Source: Chara braunii
Taxonomy: Eukaryota > Streptophyta > Charophyceae > Charales > Characeae
Reading direction: 5' to 3'
DNA length: 42,561 nt
NCBI GenBank assembly: GCA_003427395.1
Contig: BFEA01000234.1
Location: 1,400,007 to 1,442,567 of the forward strand
Below are positions 8,961 to 21,004 of the stretch, one piece after another (positions within the stretch are counted from its first letter, which is position 1; every line of letters begins with the position of its first letter). The translations under genes and the position numbers were made by a program. The notes under the pieces are model-generated. The model made no database searches. It was not told the origin of the DNA and worked only from the letters and a program-made list of their open reading frames with translations.

Positions 8961-11255
8961 ATGGTCAAAATGGCAGGACGAGGGAGACTGAGTTCATCTG
9001 CAAGGACCAATGAAGAAGCTTTGGTTGGGGTTATACGGGAATTAGTCGAGAGGGTCGACACGATAAAAGGAGGATCAGACATTGCAAGAGCAAAGAGGCC
9101 AGATGAGAGAATTCCGTGTTTCAGAGGGCTTCAAGTTTATGATTTCTTGGGCGAGTATAAATTATTTGGACTCAGTTATAGCTGGACAGACAAGCAACAA
9201 CTTAAGCACCTTCTATCATACTATGATACAGACTCAAGATTGGTTGTCCAGAAATCGATCGAAGGTGTCACTACATGGGAAGAGGTCAAAGAGAGACTAA
9301 AAAAAGAATTTGAGAAAGACTCAGTCTCAACTACAACTAAGGATTTACTCAACATTAGAAGAGCTAAGTATGACACTTTCAATATTTTTCTTCAGAACTT
9401 CATCCGAACAGCAAGAAGAATCCCATATTTGGACGAAGCTCAGAGATGCCATATATTTTTGACAAATTTCACTGACACTGAAATGCAGGCAGTTCTTAAT
9501 CAAGCTAAGCACTATTCTCTCAGATGTGATGAAATGGTTGCAATTATAAGAACTCTACCTACTGTCTCTCATAAGAAGTGGTCACTGGATCAGATCACTA
9601 CTTTGGCCAAGGACTTGGAGACAGAGAATGGTATGAATAGAGGGAGCAATCTGAGTGCTGAGAATATTATTCAGAAAGTGATGGCTAATTTTATGCCTGC
9701 AAGGCCTGCAAATCATGTTGTGGATGACAGAGGAAAGAAGAAAGCTGAAAGTGAAGAAGATGACTATGTTGATGATGATGATGAAGGCAATGGTAAGAAG
9801 GGAGATTCTTCTAGATCCAAAAAGAATGGAAAGAATGGCGACAGAGAAAACCGAGAAAGGAGAAAATATGATGATCGTCCGAAGAGGAGTTTTGTCTGCT
9901 GCTATTGTGGTGAAGGAGGTCACACCACCACCTATTGCAAGGCTCTTGAGGAGGATATCAGGAGTGGGATGGCAAAGAAGGATGCAATGAGTCATGTTTG
10001 TGATAGTTCATGGAACAAGTTGGACCCCAGACATCTAGGAGGTATGAGACTTCTTGCTCTTAAACATGATGAAAAGATGAAAATTAAGAAGAAGAGAAAA
10101 ATTAATGTGAATGTTCATTTTCTTATTGATGCGTTGCCTGATGAATTAGTACAGAAAATAAGTGATCCTCATACCACAATTGAGTTATCTCTGCGATCTT
10201 TAACGTTGACAGAGAAAACGTCTGACGAGGCTTCTATAAGTGAGTCTCCATTGGAAGAGAGTTTTACTTCTCAGGACGTTTCTGAACTAATAAGATCCTC
10301 TTCTAATGAGACGGCTCGCTTTCTGGCCAATATAATGACGTTTGATGGTGATTTACCTCCAGAACTTGTCATGGAGCTTAGTGTCAGGCTTGGTGAAGAA
10401 AGAAACATCTATGCCCGCACAAAGCCTCAAATGATAGAAGAAAAGAAAAGAAGGAAGGATGCGGAGTTACTGATTAATATCCTTGATGACCCGGAACCAG
10501 AACTTTCCTATATAAAGAATAAACAAGGAAGGAAGAGGAAATTTATTCTCAAGAGTGACTTTGACGATGGGATAGCGATTTCGAATGTAATTACTAAAAT
10601 GTTGGAAGATACAGAATTGACATTATCCTTCAAGGAAGCAATGACTTTAGTACCCAAATTGAGAGAAGAACTGAAAAAGTTGATTGAGAAGAAAAAATCA
10701 GAAGTTTATTACTTGGGATCAGTCTTTCCTAGCCAAGTGAACAGGTCACTGCCAGGCTGCAAGATGAGATTCGCAACCATGGGATGTGGACACCTGACTA
10801 TTCGTATTAATCAAGTGAAGATTTTAGCCTTAGTGGATTCTGGGGCAGAGATGATACTCCTTTCACGAAAAACACTGGAGGCTTGTGACCTGTCCATTGA
10901 TAGGCCTGCACAAAATGTACTAAGTAATATTGCAGGAGAGTTGTTTGTGGCAGGAGCTATTGATAATTTGTCAATCAGAGTCGGTACCATGACAGTGGAG
11001 TTACTGGGTTTTGCAGTGCCGGATCTAGACCATGACTGTATTTTGGGAACTACATTATTGCATAGGATGAAAGCGGTTCAATTTTTCAGTCATGAGGGAT
11101 CGTCCTGGATTGACTTACAAGGTCCTGGGACTTCTCAGAAACAAACCTTTATATTCTGCACTAAAAATGATTTCAAGCATCGATTGTTTGCTAATTCAAT
11201 TTGGAAAGAAGAGTCTACTGAGAAGATTAGGAGACTAAGAGAGGAAGGCAAATAA
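8961..11255 (+). CDS. gag-pr: Gag-protease polyprotein, 764 aa
   Basis: The N-terminal ~250 residues have the helical Ty3/gypsy Gag pattern, with a TWEEVKERLKKEF segment and a long Q/R-rich helix. Residues about 258-308 are an acidic-then-basic linker. A CCHC zinc knuckle of spacing CX2CX4HX4C uses C313, C316, H321 and C326. A charged, helical region of about 300 residues follows. The retropepsin domain has the active-site D-S-G-A at residues 626-629 and the conserved I-L-G at 694-696. The ORF is intact, in contrast to pol. The frame stops at TAA 11253-11255, then stays open to a TGA at 11382-11384 that overlaps the ATG of pol, so the ancestral product was perhaps about 43 residues longer. 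Start is the first ATG (8961); another ATG lies three codons on. Confidence 0.88.
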   Translation: MVKMAGRGRLSSSARTNEEALVGVIRELVERVDTIKGGSDIARAKRPDERIPCFRGLQVYDFLGEYKLFGLSYSWTDKQQLKHLLSYYDTDSRLVVQKSIEGVTTWEEVKERLKKEFEKDSVSTTTKDLLNIRRAKYDTFNIFLQNFIRTARRIPYLDEAQRCHIFLTNFTDTEMQAVLNQAKHYSLRCDEMVAIIRTLPTVSHKKWSLDQITTLAKDLETENGMNRGSNLSAENIIQKVMANFMPARPANHVVDDRGKKKAESEEDDYVDDDDEGNGKKGDSSRSKKNGKNGDRENRERRKYDDRPKRSFVCCYCGEGGHTTTYCKALEEDIRSGMAKKDAMSHVCDSSWNKLDPRHLGGMRLLALKHDEKMKIKKKRKINVNVHFLIDALPDELVQKISDPHTTIELSLRSLTLTEKTSDEASISESPLEESFTSQDVSELIRSSSNETARFLANIMTFDGDLPPELVMELSVRLGEERNIYARTKPQMIEEKKRRKDAELLINILDDPEPELSYIKNKQGRKRKFILKSDFDDGIAISNVITKMLEDTELTLSFKEAMTLVPKLREELKKLIEKKKSEVYYLGSVFPSQVNRSLPGCKMRFATMGCGHLTIRINQVKILALVDSGAEMILLSRKTLEACDLSIDRPAQNVLSNIAGELFVAGAIDNLSIRVGTMTVELLGFAVPDLDHDCILGTTLLHRMKAVQFFSHEGSSWIDLQGPGTSQKQTFIFCTKNDFKHRLFANSIWKEESTEKIRRLREEGK

Positions 11256-11384
11256 GAGACAAAAGAAGAAATTTCAGTAGGCATTAGTCAAGTTTCAAAA
11301 ATGATAAAGGCCCTTGGTAATCTCGATGATGAAGATGGACAAATTGAGGAATTTAAGAGGGCGGTGGAGACTGCTAAGGGATGA
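11256..11384 (+). pseudogene. in-frame extension of Gag-PR with ATGA gag/pol junction
   Basis: After the TAA at 11253 the gag frame is open for 42 more codons of hydrophilic, helix-like sequence, ending at TGA 11382-11384. That stop overlaps the pol ATG at 11381 (ATGA). The pol frame has its own upstream stop at 11375, so pol is not reached by a simple upstream frameshift in this copy. Coupled termination-reinitiation is the simplest reading. Confidence 0.55.
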
Positions 11385-12652
11385 AAGATGAAACTAAAAT
11401 TTGCATCGACTCGCCCTTTTTTAGGAAAATAGTCAAAGTGACTGGGTCAAAAAGAAAATATAAGTCCAAAGGGATGAAGAAAAACCTGGTGGCTGTCCTA
11501 ATAGAGAAGGATTATGATGCAGCACTAAAAAAGGAGAGAGAGATTATAAAAGCATTGAGAGAATCAGCAAAACTGGGGAATAGGGTCACAAAGGAGAGAT
11601 TTGACGCAATGAAGATAGACTCGGATCAGTTCATCCTGCCTAAAGAGAAAAAATATATCTTCAAAATGTGTCAGGAATTTTCTGGTGCATTTTCCTTTAA
11701 TGATGAAGAGAGAGGGCGGTTGGATGTAGATATGATCAAGATGGTCAAAATTTGGACAGTTGATCATGTCCCGTGGAATGATAAGCCAACCAAATATGCC
11801 CTGAAAGAAGAGGTGGAGGTTGTAAAATATCTTGATAAGAAGATTACTTCTAACGTTGCTGAACCTGCCGATGGACCGTATGCTAATCACTGGTTTTGCT
11901 TCTGGAAACTAGGGGGCGGGCTGAGATGGATTCAGAATCTTCAGAAGCTCAACTATGTGACGGTACGTGATGCAGGTAGTCTTCCTAATGCTGATCTCCT
12001 CTCTGAATCTTTTGTTGGTCGATGTATTTATTCTTTAGTTGATCTATATTCTGGCTATTATCAGTTCCCCATTGATCTCACTAGCCGGCCAATGACTGCG
12101 ATGCACACGCCAAGGGGGCTTATTCAGATGTGTGTAGTACCTCAGGGTTGGACTAATGGTGTGGCTGTGGTTCAAAGAGATATGATCCAAGTCATGCAGG
12201 ATATTTCCCCCGAAGTAACCAGCCCCTATATTGTACACAATCCTGTAAAAGGACTCTTGGTGAGGGATGAGACTTTGGTCGCAAGGGGAGTCAGAAAGTT
12301 TGTTTGGGAGCATGCTGAAGGGGTAACCATAGTCCTAGAGAGACTTCAGAAATATAATTTGACTGTAATTGGACCAAAGTCCCTTCTCTTTCAACCAAAA
12401 GTAATCATCTTGGGCTTCAGATGTTTCTCCAAGGATAGGAGTCTCGACCCAAAAAAAATAGACAAGATCTTGAATTGGCCTCTGCCACTCAAGAGAGTGA
12501 CAGATGTCAGAAGCTTCTTAGGTGTCTGTGGATTCTGGAGGATTTTTATTCATCATTCTGCTACCCGTGCAGAGTCTCTGAGGGAGATGGTAAGGCAAGG
12601 GGTTAATTTAGCATGGAATGATAAAAGAAAAGCTGGTGCAGAAACTCTGTAG
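11381..12652 (+). pseudogene. pol: reverse transcriptase domain, catalytically dead
   Basis: The frame begins at ATG 11381 and is open for 423 codons to TAG 12650. RT landmarks: a HVPWNDKPTKYAL start region, RWIQNLQKLNYVTVRDAG, motif A LVDLYSGYYQ with its aspartate at D221, motif B region PQGWTNG, and after the palm KFVWEHAEG and KKIDKILNWP...DVRSFLGVCGFWRIFI, the connection typical of basidiomycete Ty3/gypsy elements. The YxDD box is replaced: Y283-I-V-H286, so both metal-binding aspartates of motif C are gone and the enzyme cannot polymerise. The aspartate usual in the RxxxDxxxLN block is also N here. Downstream domains continue in the same frame behind stops. Confidence 0.85.
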
Positions 12653-13100
12653 GAAAAATTAAAAGATGGTGGTGTAGTGCTGGGAGTGTCATTATATGAT
12701 GATGAGGAAGGAAGGCCTTTCATCATAGAGGCTGATGGGGGACTAATTGCTCTGGGTGGAGTGCTCATTCAAAAAGATGAAAATGAGAAAGAGAGGTCTC
12801 TCAGATTTGAGAGCAAGACTCTTAATTCTACAGAAAGAGGGTATACTCAATTTAGAAAAGAGTTACTGACAATCATCCACAGCCTCAGGTGCTTGAGGCA
12901 CTATGTACTAGGAAGGCGATTCATCTTATGGACTGATGCATCTGCCGTGATTGGTGTCATAAAGAAGCACCAACAAGTAGATTCAACAGTCAGCAGGTAG
13001 ATTGCCTTCATCTAGATTTTTGATTTTAAACTGGAGAAGATTCCCACTAAGAAGAATAGAGTAGATGGTCTCAGCCGAATTGAGTGGAGGAAAGAAGAAG
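12653..13100 (+). pseudogene. pol: RNase H domain, interrupted
   Basis: It follows RT in the same frame after TAG 12650. It is recognisable from PFIIEADGGLIALGGVLIQ (first catalytic-type region), RFESKTLNSTERGYTQFRKELL (glutamate region), LRCLRHYVLGRRFILWTDASAV (aspartate region) and FDFKLEKIPTKKNRVDGLSR at the end. Stops lie at 12998-13000 and 13013-13015; both sit where related proteins usually have tryptophan, consistent with G-to-A changes. No frameshift is needed. The first position, normally D-A/T-S, reads E-A-D-G here. Confidence 0.8.
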
Positions 13101-13500
13101 AATAAGATATTGAAGGAACGATTGAAGAATCTGTCTATGTTGATAATTTCCTAAATGAAAAGGATGATGAAGACTATAAAGCGTCACGCTCATACAAGTG
13201 GAGTTTGTGGTCTGTAGAGAGAAACAGTTGGGGAGAGATCCCTGATGCCTATGTTTATGAGCTGATTCTTGGGAAAGAAGAAGAGGATTAACCAAATGAC
13301 TGGTATGCGAAAATTAACGCAGCAGCAGTGGGTGCACATGAGATCCGGGAAAGTTCATGGTTAAAAGAAGAAGAAGAAGGTTAAAAGAAAGAAAAAGAGA
13401 TATTTTTCATCTCCGAGTAGTACGATGAAAGTTATCAAGAGATTGGTAAGAAGATGGAAAGGAAACAATTAAAAAAATATTATTGTAAGAACTCAAGGAA
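13101..13500 (+). pseudogene. acidic linker between RNase H and integrase
   Basis: The same frame continues through a region rich in E, D and K with W-rich islands (YKWSLWSVERNSWG). Stops occur near 13103, 13289, 13382 and 13420. Such a long acidic linker is variable between elements and I cannot assign a fold. Confidence 0.55.
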
Positions 13501-14412
13501 GAAGTTAAGACTAAAAAGAGGACATCTCTTTGTGGATGGTAAGGAAGGACTGTCCCTGCTAAGAGTGGTCTGTGGTAAAAAGAGACAGTAAGAGATAATT
13601 GCTGCTCTACATGAGGGGGTCGCTGGTGGCCACAGGGCTGCTGAAGCAACCTACTCTAAGACCGTCAGACTCTACTTCTCGCCGGGCATGAGAGACATGA
13701 TTTTCAGATTTTATAAATCATATGTATTATGCCAGGAGAGGTCTACCACTAGGATGATTGAACCTCTATTTCCTACTATTCTCGTAGAGCCAGGCAGTAG
13801 AGTTCATTTAGATCTCATCACCATGCCTCCAAGCAAGGGTGGGATGAGATATATACTAAACTTGAGAAATAATTTCTCTGGATATATTGAGGCAAAAACT
13901 CTGAAAAGGAAGACAACCGAGCAAGTGGCCAACGGGATAGAAGAAGTTTATCTCAGGTATTCTTTTATCAGACAATTGGTCTCAGACAGAGGATCAGAAT
14001 TAAGAAATAAGGTTGTAAGAAGAACCACCCTCATGTTAGGTGTCAGAATTCGGTATGTGACTACTTACCATCCTCGAGCGAATGCACCTATTGAAAGAGG
14101 TTACGGAATTTTGAAAAACTCATTGGCCAAGTGGTTAGAATGAAATCTCAGTAACTCGCCAAGAGTATTAAGGACCGCTATATATGCTGATAATATCACG
14201 GTCAAGAGGACTACTCGCTATGCTCCCTTTACTCTGTGGTATGGACTATATGCTACATTGCCTATTGTGAACATAGTCAGGACATAGTCAAGTCAAGAAA
14301 GTGACGGAGATTATTCTATTTCAGAGCTCCTCCAGATCAAGATGAGGCAAATATCAGAAGTTGATCAGGCAGTGATGGATGCAGCAGAGAGAATGACATC
14401 CAGCAGATTATC
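13501..14412 (+). pseudogene. pol: integrase, interrupted
   Basis: The zinc-finger region reads LHEGVAGGH...KSYVLCQE: both histidines and the last cysteine are present, but the first cysteine of CxxC is tyrosine. The catalytic core has D (codon 13811, VHLDLI), D (13985, LVSDRGSE) and E (14093, APIERGY) with exactly 35 residues between the last two, a textbook DD35E spacing. Stops fall near 13589 and at 14141, the latter again a G-to-A type change at a tryptophan position. Downstream, WYGLYATLPI...ISELLQI continues to a TGA at about 14426. The part from about 14022 is also the first unit of the tandem array. Confidence 0.82.
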
Positions 14413-14457
14413 TGATCAAGAGAGATGAAAAAAAAATATTGAATAAAAAAACAGAAA

Positions 14458-14690
14458 TTGAAAATTGGTGATGTTGTCCTTCTATATTTGACACTTCACT
14501 TGAGACTCAATGGACTAAACAGTTGGAGTCCAGATGACTTGGTCCTTACAGAATCACGGGGGAAGCATAAGGCAAAGTTTGTGAGATCTCAGAGATGGAT
14601 GATTCAAGGGTTCATGACATGGTATCAGGGTCAAGGCTTCGTAAGTTCATTTTCAGAGACCCAGATCTAATCTCTCCAGTGACCTCAAAG
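14458..14690 (+). pseudogene. GPY/F-type integrase C-terminal segment, unit 1
   Basis: KIGDVVLLY is read in one frame. One base later in phase, the sequence gives a GPY/F-type module (LET-Q-W, then a degraded RWLGPY region). The frame change lies in the TATTTGACAG stretch. All units carry a shift at this place except the one near 22750, where two bases are missing. The shift therefore predates amplification. GPY/F modules follow the integrase core in many Ty3/gypsy elements. Confidence 0.6.
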
Positions 14691-17138
14691 AGAGGGAAGA
14701 AACTACAGTTATCCAAGTGAGAGAACAGTTCCAGAAAACTGAGAGAAGATTACAATAAGACAACAAGAAAAACTTTTCAGCAGACTGTGACCGTTCACGT
14801 ATGGTCAATTCAGTATTTCACTTATTTTACATGTCAGTTAATTTTCTGCTTCAGCAGGCAACAAAGTTAACAAGACTATATCTTTAATGTAATGCTACAG
14901 TCGATCCACGAGTCCCAAGTCCCTAAGAGTGAGAGATAATTGTGAGGTACGGTTTTCGTGAGCAATGATGCAGTATCAAGATCAGAGAACCCATGGTTGT
15001 GGCATATCAAAAGATGTAATCAGTGATATTCTTATGATAAAGAGAAAAGCATGATCATCATAGAAAAGTTCAGTTCTGTCTGATTAAGAGTTGTCAGCAA
15101 AAGAACATCGAGCCTCTGACTAAGTTGTCAGTCTTCACTCAGTTGAGGGAAAGGACCTCTTTGAGATCAGCATTTCAGCATCTCCTTGGGACTGACGGGA
15201 CGTCTCATGGAAATGAAATTCCCAGTTGAGGGAATGGACCTCTCTGTGGCCAGCACTGAACACCCTTCTTGAGGCTGAAGAGAGGTCTCCTCTAAGGGCT
15301 TGGTGCTGGTTATCATGTTGCTGTTCAGTGCCTCTTGAGACTGACAGGACGTCTCTTGAGAAATGTTAGTCTTGTTGTGGGGCATAGGCAGTTTGCTTGT
15401 GGGTTATGATATGCTTGCTTGGTTGTCTGTGCCAGGGATTGTTCTTTCTCTAACCTAAGGATGCATTGATTGTTGGGGCGAGCCAGAGTCTTACCGCAGT
15501 AGGTTGCAATCTGGTGGGGTCAACAGGTCTCCGACGCGAGTGTCGAATTCCGTACTCAGCTGAGGCTAAGACTCTGGGGGCCTGGCTTGTGAGGTCGAAA
15601 GGGGTCAGTTGGAACCACCATCAGGTTGGGTGTCAGAATTCGGTATGTGACTACATACCATCCTCAAGCGAATGCACCTGTTGAAAGAGGTCACAGAACT
15701 TTGAAAGACTCATTGGCCAAGTGGTATGAATGAAATCTCAGTAACTGGCCAAGAGTATTAAGGGTCGCTGTATATACTGATAATATCAAGGTCAAGAGGA
15801 CTAGTGACTATGCTCCCTTTACTCTGTGGTATGACCGATATGCTATATTGCCTATTGAGAACATTGTCAGGACATGGTCAAGTCAAAAAAGTGACAAAGA
15901 TTATTCTATTTCAGAGCTCCCCCAGATCAGGATGAGACACATATCAGAAGTTGATCAGGTAGTGATGGATGCTGCAGAGAGAATGACATCCAGCAAATTA
16001 TCAGATTTAGAGAGATGAAACAAAAAAAGACATATAAGAAAAGAGAAATTGAAAATTGGTGATGTTGCCCTTCTATATTTCACAGTTTACTTGAGACTCA
16101 ATGGACTGAACGGTTGGAGCCTAGATGGCTTGGTCCTTTCAGAATCACGGGGGAAGCAGAAGGCAAAGTTTATGAGATCTCATAGATGGATGGATCCAGC
16201 GTTTGATGACATGGTATCAGGGTCAAGGCTTCGTAAGTTCATTTTCAGAGACCCAGAGTTAATCCCTTTAGTGACTTCAAAGAGAGGAAAAAAATGACAG
16301 TTATCCAAGTGAGAGAACAGTTCCAGAAAACTAAGAGAAGAGTACAATAAGACAATGAGACAACAAGACAAAATTTTCAGCAGACTGTGACCATTCATGT
16401 ATGGTCAATTCTGTATTTCAATTATTTTACATGTCAATTAATTTTCTACTTGAGCAGGCAAATAAAGTTAACAAGACTATATCTTTGATGTAATGCTACA
16501 GTCGATCCATGAGTCTCAAGTCCCTGAGAGTGGGAGATAACTATGAGATACAGTTTTCGGTAGCAATGACGCAGTATAAAGACCAGAGAACTCATGACTG
16601 TGGCATATCAAAAGATGTAATCAGTAATATTCCTATGATAAAGAGAAAAGCATGATGAGCATAGAAAAGTTCAGTTCTTCCGGATTAAGAGTTGTCTGCA
16701 GAAGAACTTCGTGCCTCTGACTAAGTTGTCAGTCCTTACTCAATTAAGAGAAGGGATCTCCTTAAGATCATCATTTCAACATTTCCTAGGGACCGACGGG
16801 ACGTCTCATGGAAATGAAATTCCCAGTTGAAGGAATGGACCTCTCTAGGGTCACCACTGAGCACCCATCTTGAGAATGAAGGAAGGTCTCCTGTAAGGGC
16901 TTAATTTTGGTTATCACGTTGCTGTCCAGTACCTCTTAAGACTGACGGGACGTCTTTTGAGAAATGTTTGTCTTGTTATGGGGAGTGGTCAGTCTGCTTG
17001 TGGGTTATGATATGCTTGCTTGGTTGTCTGTGCCGGGGATTTTTCTTTCTCTAACCTAAGGATGCATTGATTGCTGGGGTCAGCCAGAGCCTTACTGGAG
17101 TAGGTTGTAATATGGTGAGGTCAGCAGGTCCTCGACGC

Positions 17139-17329
17139 GAGTGTCGAATTCCGTAGTCGGTTGAGGCTAAGACTCTGGGAACCTGGCCTGTGAGGTCGAA
17201 AGGGGTCAGCTAGAACCACCCTCAGGTTGGGTANGAGTGTCGAATTCCGTAGTCGGTTGAGGCTAAGACTCTGGGAACCTGGCCTGTGAGGTCGAAAGGG
17301 GTCAGCTAGAACCACCCTCAGGTTGGGTA
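17139..17329. other. assembly duplication around single N
   Basis: Bases 17139-17233 and 17235-17329 are the same 95 bases, separated by one N at 17234. Many single Ns follow up to 17737. This is best read as an overlap that was not merged, so unit 2 to unit 3 spacing is inflated. Confidence 0.85.
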
Positions 17330-17715
17330 TCAGAATTCNGTATGTGACTACATACCATCCTCAAGCGAATGCACNTGTTGAAAGAGGTCACCGAACTTTG
17401 AAAGACTCATTGGCCAAATGGTTTGAATNAAATCTCAGCAACTGGCCAAGATTATNAAGGACCGCTGTATATGCTGATAATATCACGGTCAAGAGGACTA
17501 CTGGCNATGCTCCCTTTACTCTGTGGTATGGCGGATATGCTACATTGCCTATTGAGAACATTGTCAGGACATGGTCAAGTCAAGAAAGTGACGNAGATTA
17601 TTCTATTTCNGAGCTCCTCCAGATCAGGATGAGGCAAATATCAGAAGTTNATCAGGNAGTGATGGATGCTGCAGAGAGAATGGCATCCAGCAGATTATCA
17701 GATCTAGAGAGATGA
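17323..17715 (+). pseudogene. longest integrase 3' fragment in the array (unit 3)
   Basis: 130 codons are open, from YVTTYHPQANA and V-E-R-G-H (the catalytic glutamate block) through WYGGYATLPIENIVRTWSSQ and ELLQIRMRQISEV to DLER. Ten ambiguous bases make several residues uncertain. It has no D-D part of the active site, so it could not work alone. The other units carry the same segment with one or more stops. Confidence 0.7.
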
Positions 17716-20700
17716 AACAAAAAAAGATATATAAGANAAGAGAAATTGAAAATTGGTGATGTTGTCCTTCTATATTTCACAGTTCACTTGAGACTCAATA
17801 GACTAAACGGTTGGAGCCTAGATGGCTTGGTCCTTACAGAATCACGGGGGAAGCAGAAGGCAAAGTTTATGAGATCTCAAAGATGGATGGATCCAGCATT
17901 TGATGACATGGTATCAGACTCAAGGCTTCGTAAGTTCATTTTCAGAGACCCAGATCTAATCCCTTCAGTGACTTCAAAGAGATTGAAGAAAGGACAGTTA
18001 TCCAAGTGAGAGAACAGTTCCAGAAAACTGAGAGAAGAGTACAATAAGACAATGAAACAACAAGACAAAATTTTCAGCAGACTGTGACCGTTCATGTATG
18101 GTCAATTCAGTATTTCAATTATTTTATATGTCAGTTTATTTTCTGCTTCAGCAGGCAAGTAAAGTTAACAAGACTATATCTTTGATGTAATGCTACAGTC
18201 GATCCATGAGTCTCAAGTGCCTGAGAGTGGGAGATAACTATGAGGTACATTATTTTGTAGCAACGACGCAGTATCAAGACCAGAAAACTCATGACAGTGG
18301 CATATCAAAAGATGTAATCAGTAATATTCCTATGATAAAGAGAAAAACATGATGAACATAGAAAAGTTCAGTTCTTCCAGATTAAGAGTTGTCAGCAGAA
18401 GAACTTCGTGCCTCTAACTAAGTTGTCAGTCTTCACTCGGTTGAGGGAAGGGACGTCTCTGAGATTTGTATTTCAGTACTTCCTTGGGACCGACGGAACG
18501 TCTCATCGAAATGAAATTCCCAGTTGAGGGAATGGACCTCTTTGGGGCTACCACTAAGCACCCCTCTTGAGGCTGAAGAAGAGGTCTCCTGTAAGGGCTT
18601 GATGTTGGTTATCATGTTGCTGTTCAGTGCCTCTTGAGACCGACGGGACATCTCTTGAGAAATGTTTGTCTTGTTATGGAGAGTGGTCAGTCTGCTTGTG
18701 GGTTATGATATGCTTGCTTGGTTGTCTGTGCCAGGGATTGTTCTTTCTCTAACCTAAGGATGCATTGATTGCTGGGGCCAGCCAGAACCTTACCGGAGTA
18801 GGTTGTAATATGGTGGGGTCAGCACGTCCCCGACGCGAGTGTCGAATTCCGTAGTCGGTTGAGGCTACGACTCTGGGGACCTGGTCTGTGAGGTCGAAAG
18901 GGGTCAGCTGAAACCACCCTCAGGTTGGGTGTCAGAATTCGGTATGTGACTACATACCATCCTTAAGCGAATGCACCTGTTGAAAGAGGTCACCGAACTT
19001 TGAAAGACTCATTGGCCAAGTGGTTTAAATGAAATCTGATTAACTGGCCAAGAGTATTAAGGACCGCTGTATATGCTGATAATATCACGGTCAAGAGGAC
19101 TACTGGCTATGCTCCCTTTACTCTATGGTATGGCCGATATGCTACATTGCCTATTGAGAACATTGTCAGGACATGGTCAAGTCAAGAAAGAGACAGAGAT
19201 TATTATATTTCAGAGCTCCTTTAGATCAGGATGAGGTAAATATCAGAAGTTGATCAGGCAGTGATGGATGCAGCAGAGAGAATGACATCCAGCTGATTAT
19301 CAGATCAAGAGAGATGAAACAAAAAAAAATATATAAGAATACAGAAATTGAAAATTGATGATGTTGTCCTTCTATATTTGACAGTTCACTTGAGACTCAA
19401 TGGACTAAACGGTTGGAGCCCATATGACTTGGGCCTTACAGAATTACGGGGGAAGCAGAAGGCAAAGTTCATGAGATCTCAGAGACGGATGGATCGAGGG
19501 TTCATGACATGGTGTCAGGGTCAAGGATTCGTAAGTTCATTTTCGGAGACCGAGATCTAATCTCTTCAGTGACCTCAAAGAGAGGGGGTAAAAGACCGTT
19601 GTCCAAGTGAGAGAACAGTTCCAGAAAACTGAGAGAAGAGTACAATAAGACAACAAGACAAAATTTTCAGCAGACTTTGACCGTTCACGTACGGTCAATT
19701 CAGTATTTCAATTATTTTACATGTCATTTAATTTTCTGCTTCAGCAGGCAACAAAGTTAACAAGACTATATCTTTAATGTAATGCTACAGTCGATCTATG
19801 AGTCCCAAGTCTCTGAGAGTGGGAGATAATTGTGAGATACAGTTTTCGTGAGCAATGACGCAGTATCAAGACCAGAGAACTCATGGCTGTGGCATATCAA
19901 AAGATGTAATCAGCGATATTCTTATGATAGAGAGAAAAACATGATCAACATAAAAAAGTTCAGTTATGTCTGATTAAGAGTTGTCAGCAGAAGAACTTCG
20001 TGTCTCTGACTAAGTTGTCAGTCTTCACTCAATTGAGGGAAGGGACCTCTCTGAGATCAGCATTTCAGCATTTCCTTGGGACCGACGGGACGTCTCATGG
20101 AAAATAAATTCCCAGTTGAGGGAATGGACATGTCTGTGGCCAGCACTGAGCACCCTTCTTGAGGCTGAAGAAGAGGTCTCCTGTAAGGGCTTGGTGCTGG
20201 TTATCATGTTGCTGCTCAGTGCCTCTTGAGACTGACAGGACGTCTCTTGAGAAATGTTTGTCTTGTTGTGGGGCGTGGGCAGTTTGCTTGTGGGTTATGA
20301 TATGGTTGCTTGGTTGTCTGTGCCAGTGATTTTTCTTTCTCTAACCTAAAGATGCATTGATTGTCGAGGCGAGCCAGAGTCTTGCCGTAGTAGGTTGCAA
20401 TCTGGTGGGGTCAGCAGGTCTCTGACGCGAGTGTCGAATTCCGTAGTCAGCCGAGGCTAAGACTCTTGGGGCCTGGCCTGTGAGGTCGAAAGGGGTCGGC
20501 TGGAACCACCATCAGGTTGGGTGTCTGAATTCAGTATGTGACTACATACCATCTTCAAGCGAATTCACCTGTTGAAAGAGGTCACATAACTTTGAAAGAC
20601 TCATTGGCCAAGTGGTGTGAATGAAATCTCAGTAACTGGCCAAGAGTATTACGGGTCGCTGTATATGCTGATAATATTACAGTCAAGAGGACTATTGGCT

Positions 20701-21004
20701 ATGCCCCCTTTACTCTGTGGTATGGCCGATATGCTACGTTGCCTATTGAGAATATTGTCAGGACACGGTTAAATCAAGAAAGTGACAAAGATTATTCTAT
20801 TTCAGAGCTCCTCTAGATCAGGATGAGGCAAATATCAGAAGTTGATCAGGCAGTGATGGATGCTGCAGAGAGAATGACATCCAGCAGATTATCAGATCCA
20901 GAGAGATGAAACAAGAAAATAAATATAATAAAAGAGAAATAAAAAATTGGTGATGTTGTCCTTCTATATCTCACAGTTCACTTGAGACTCAATGGACTAA
21001 ACGG

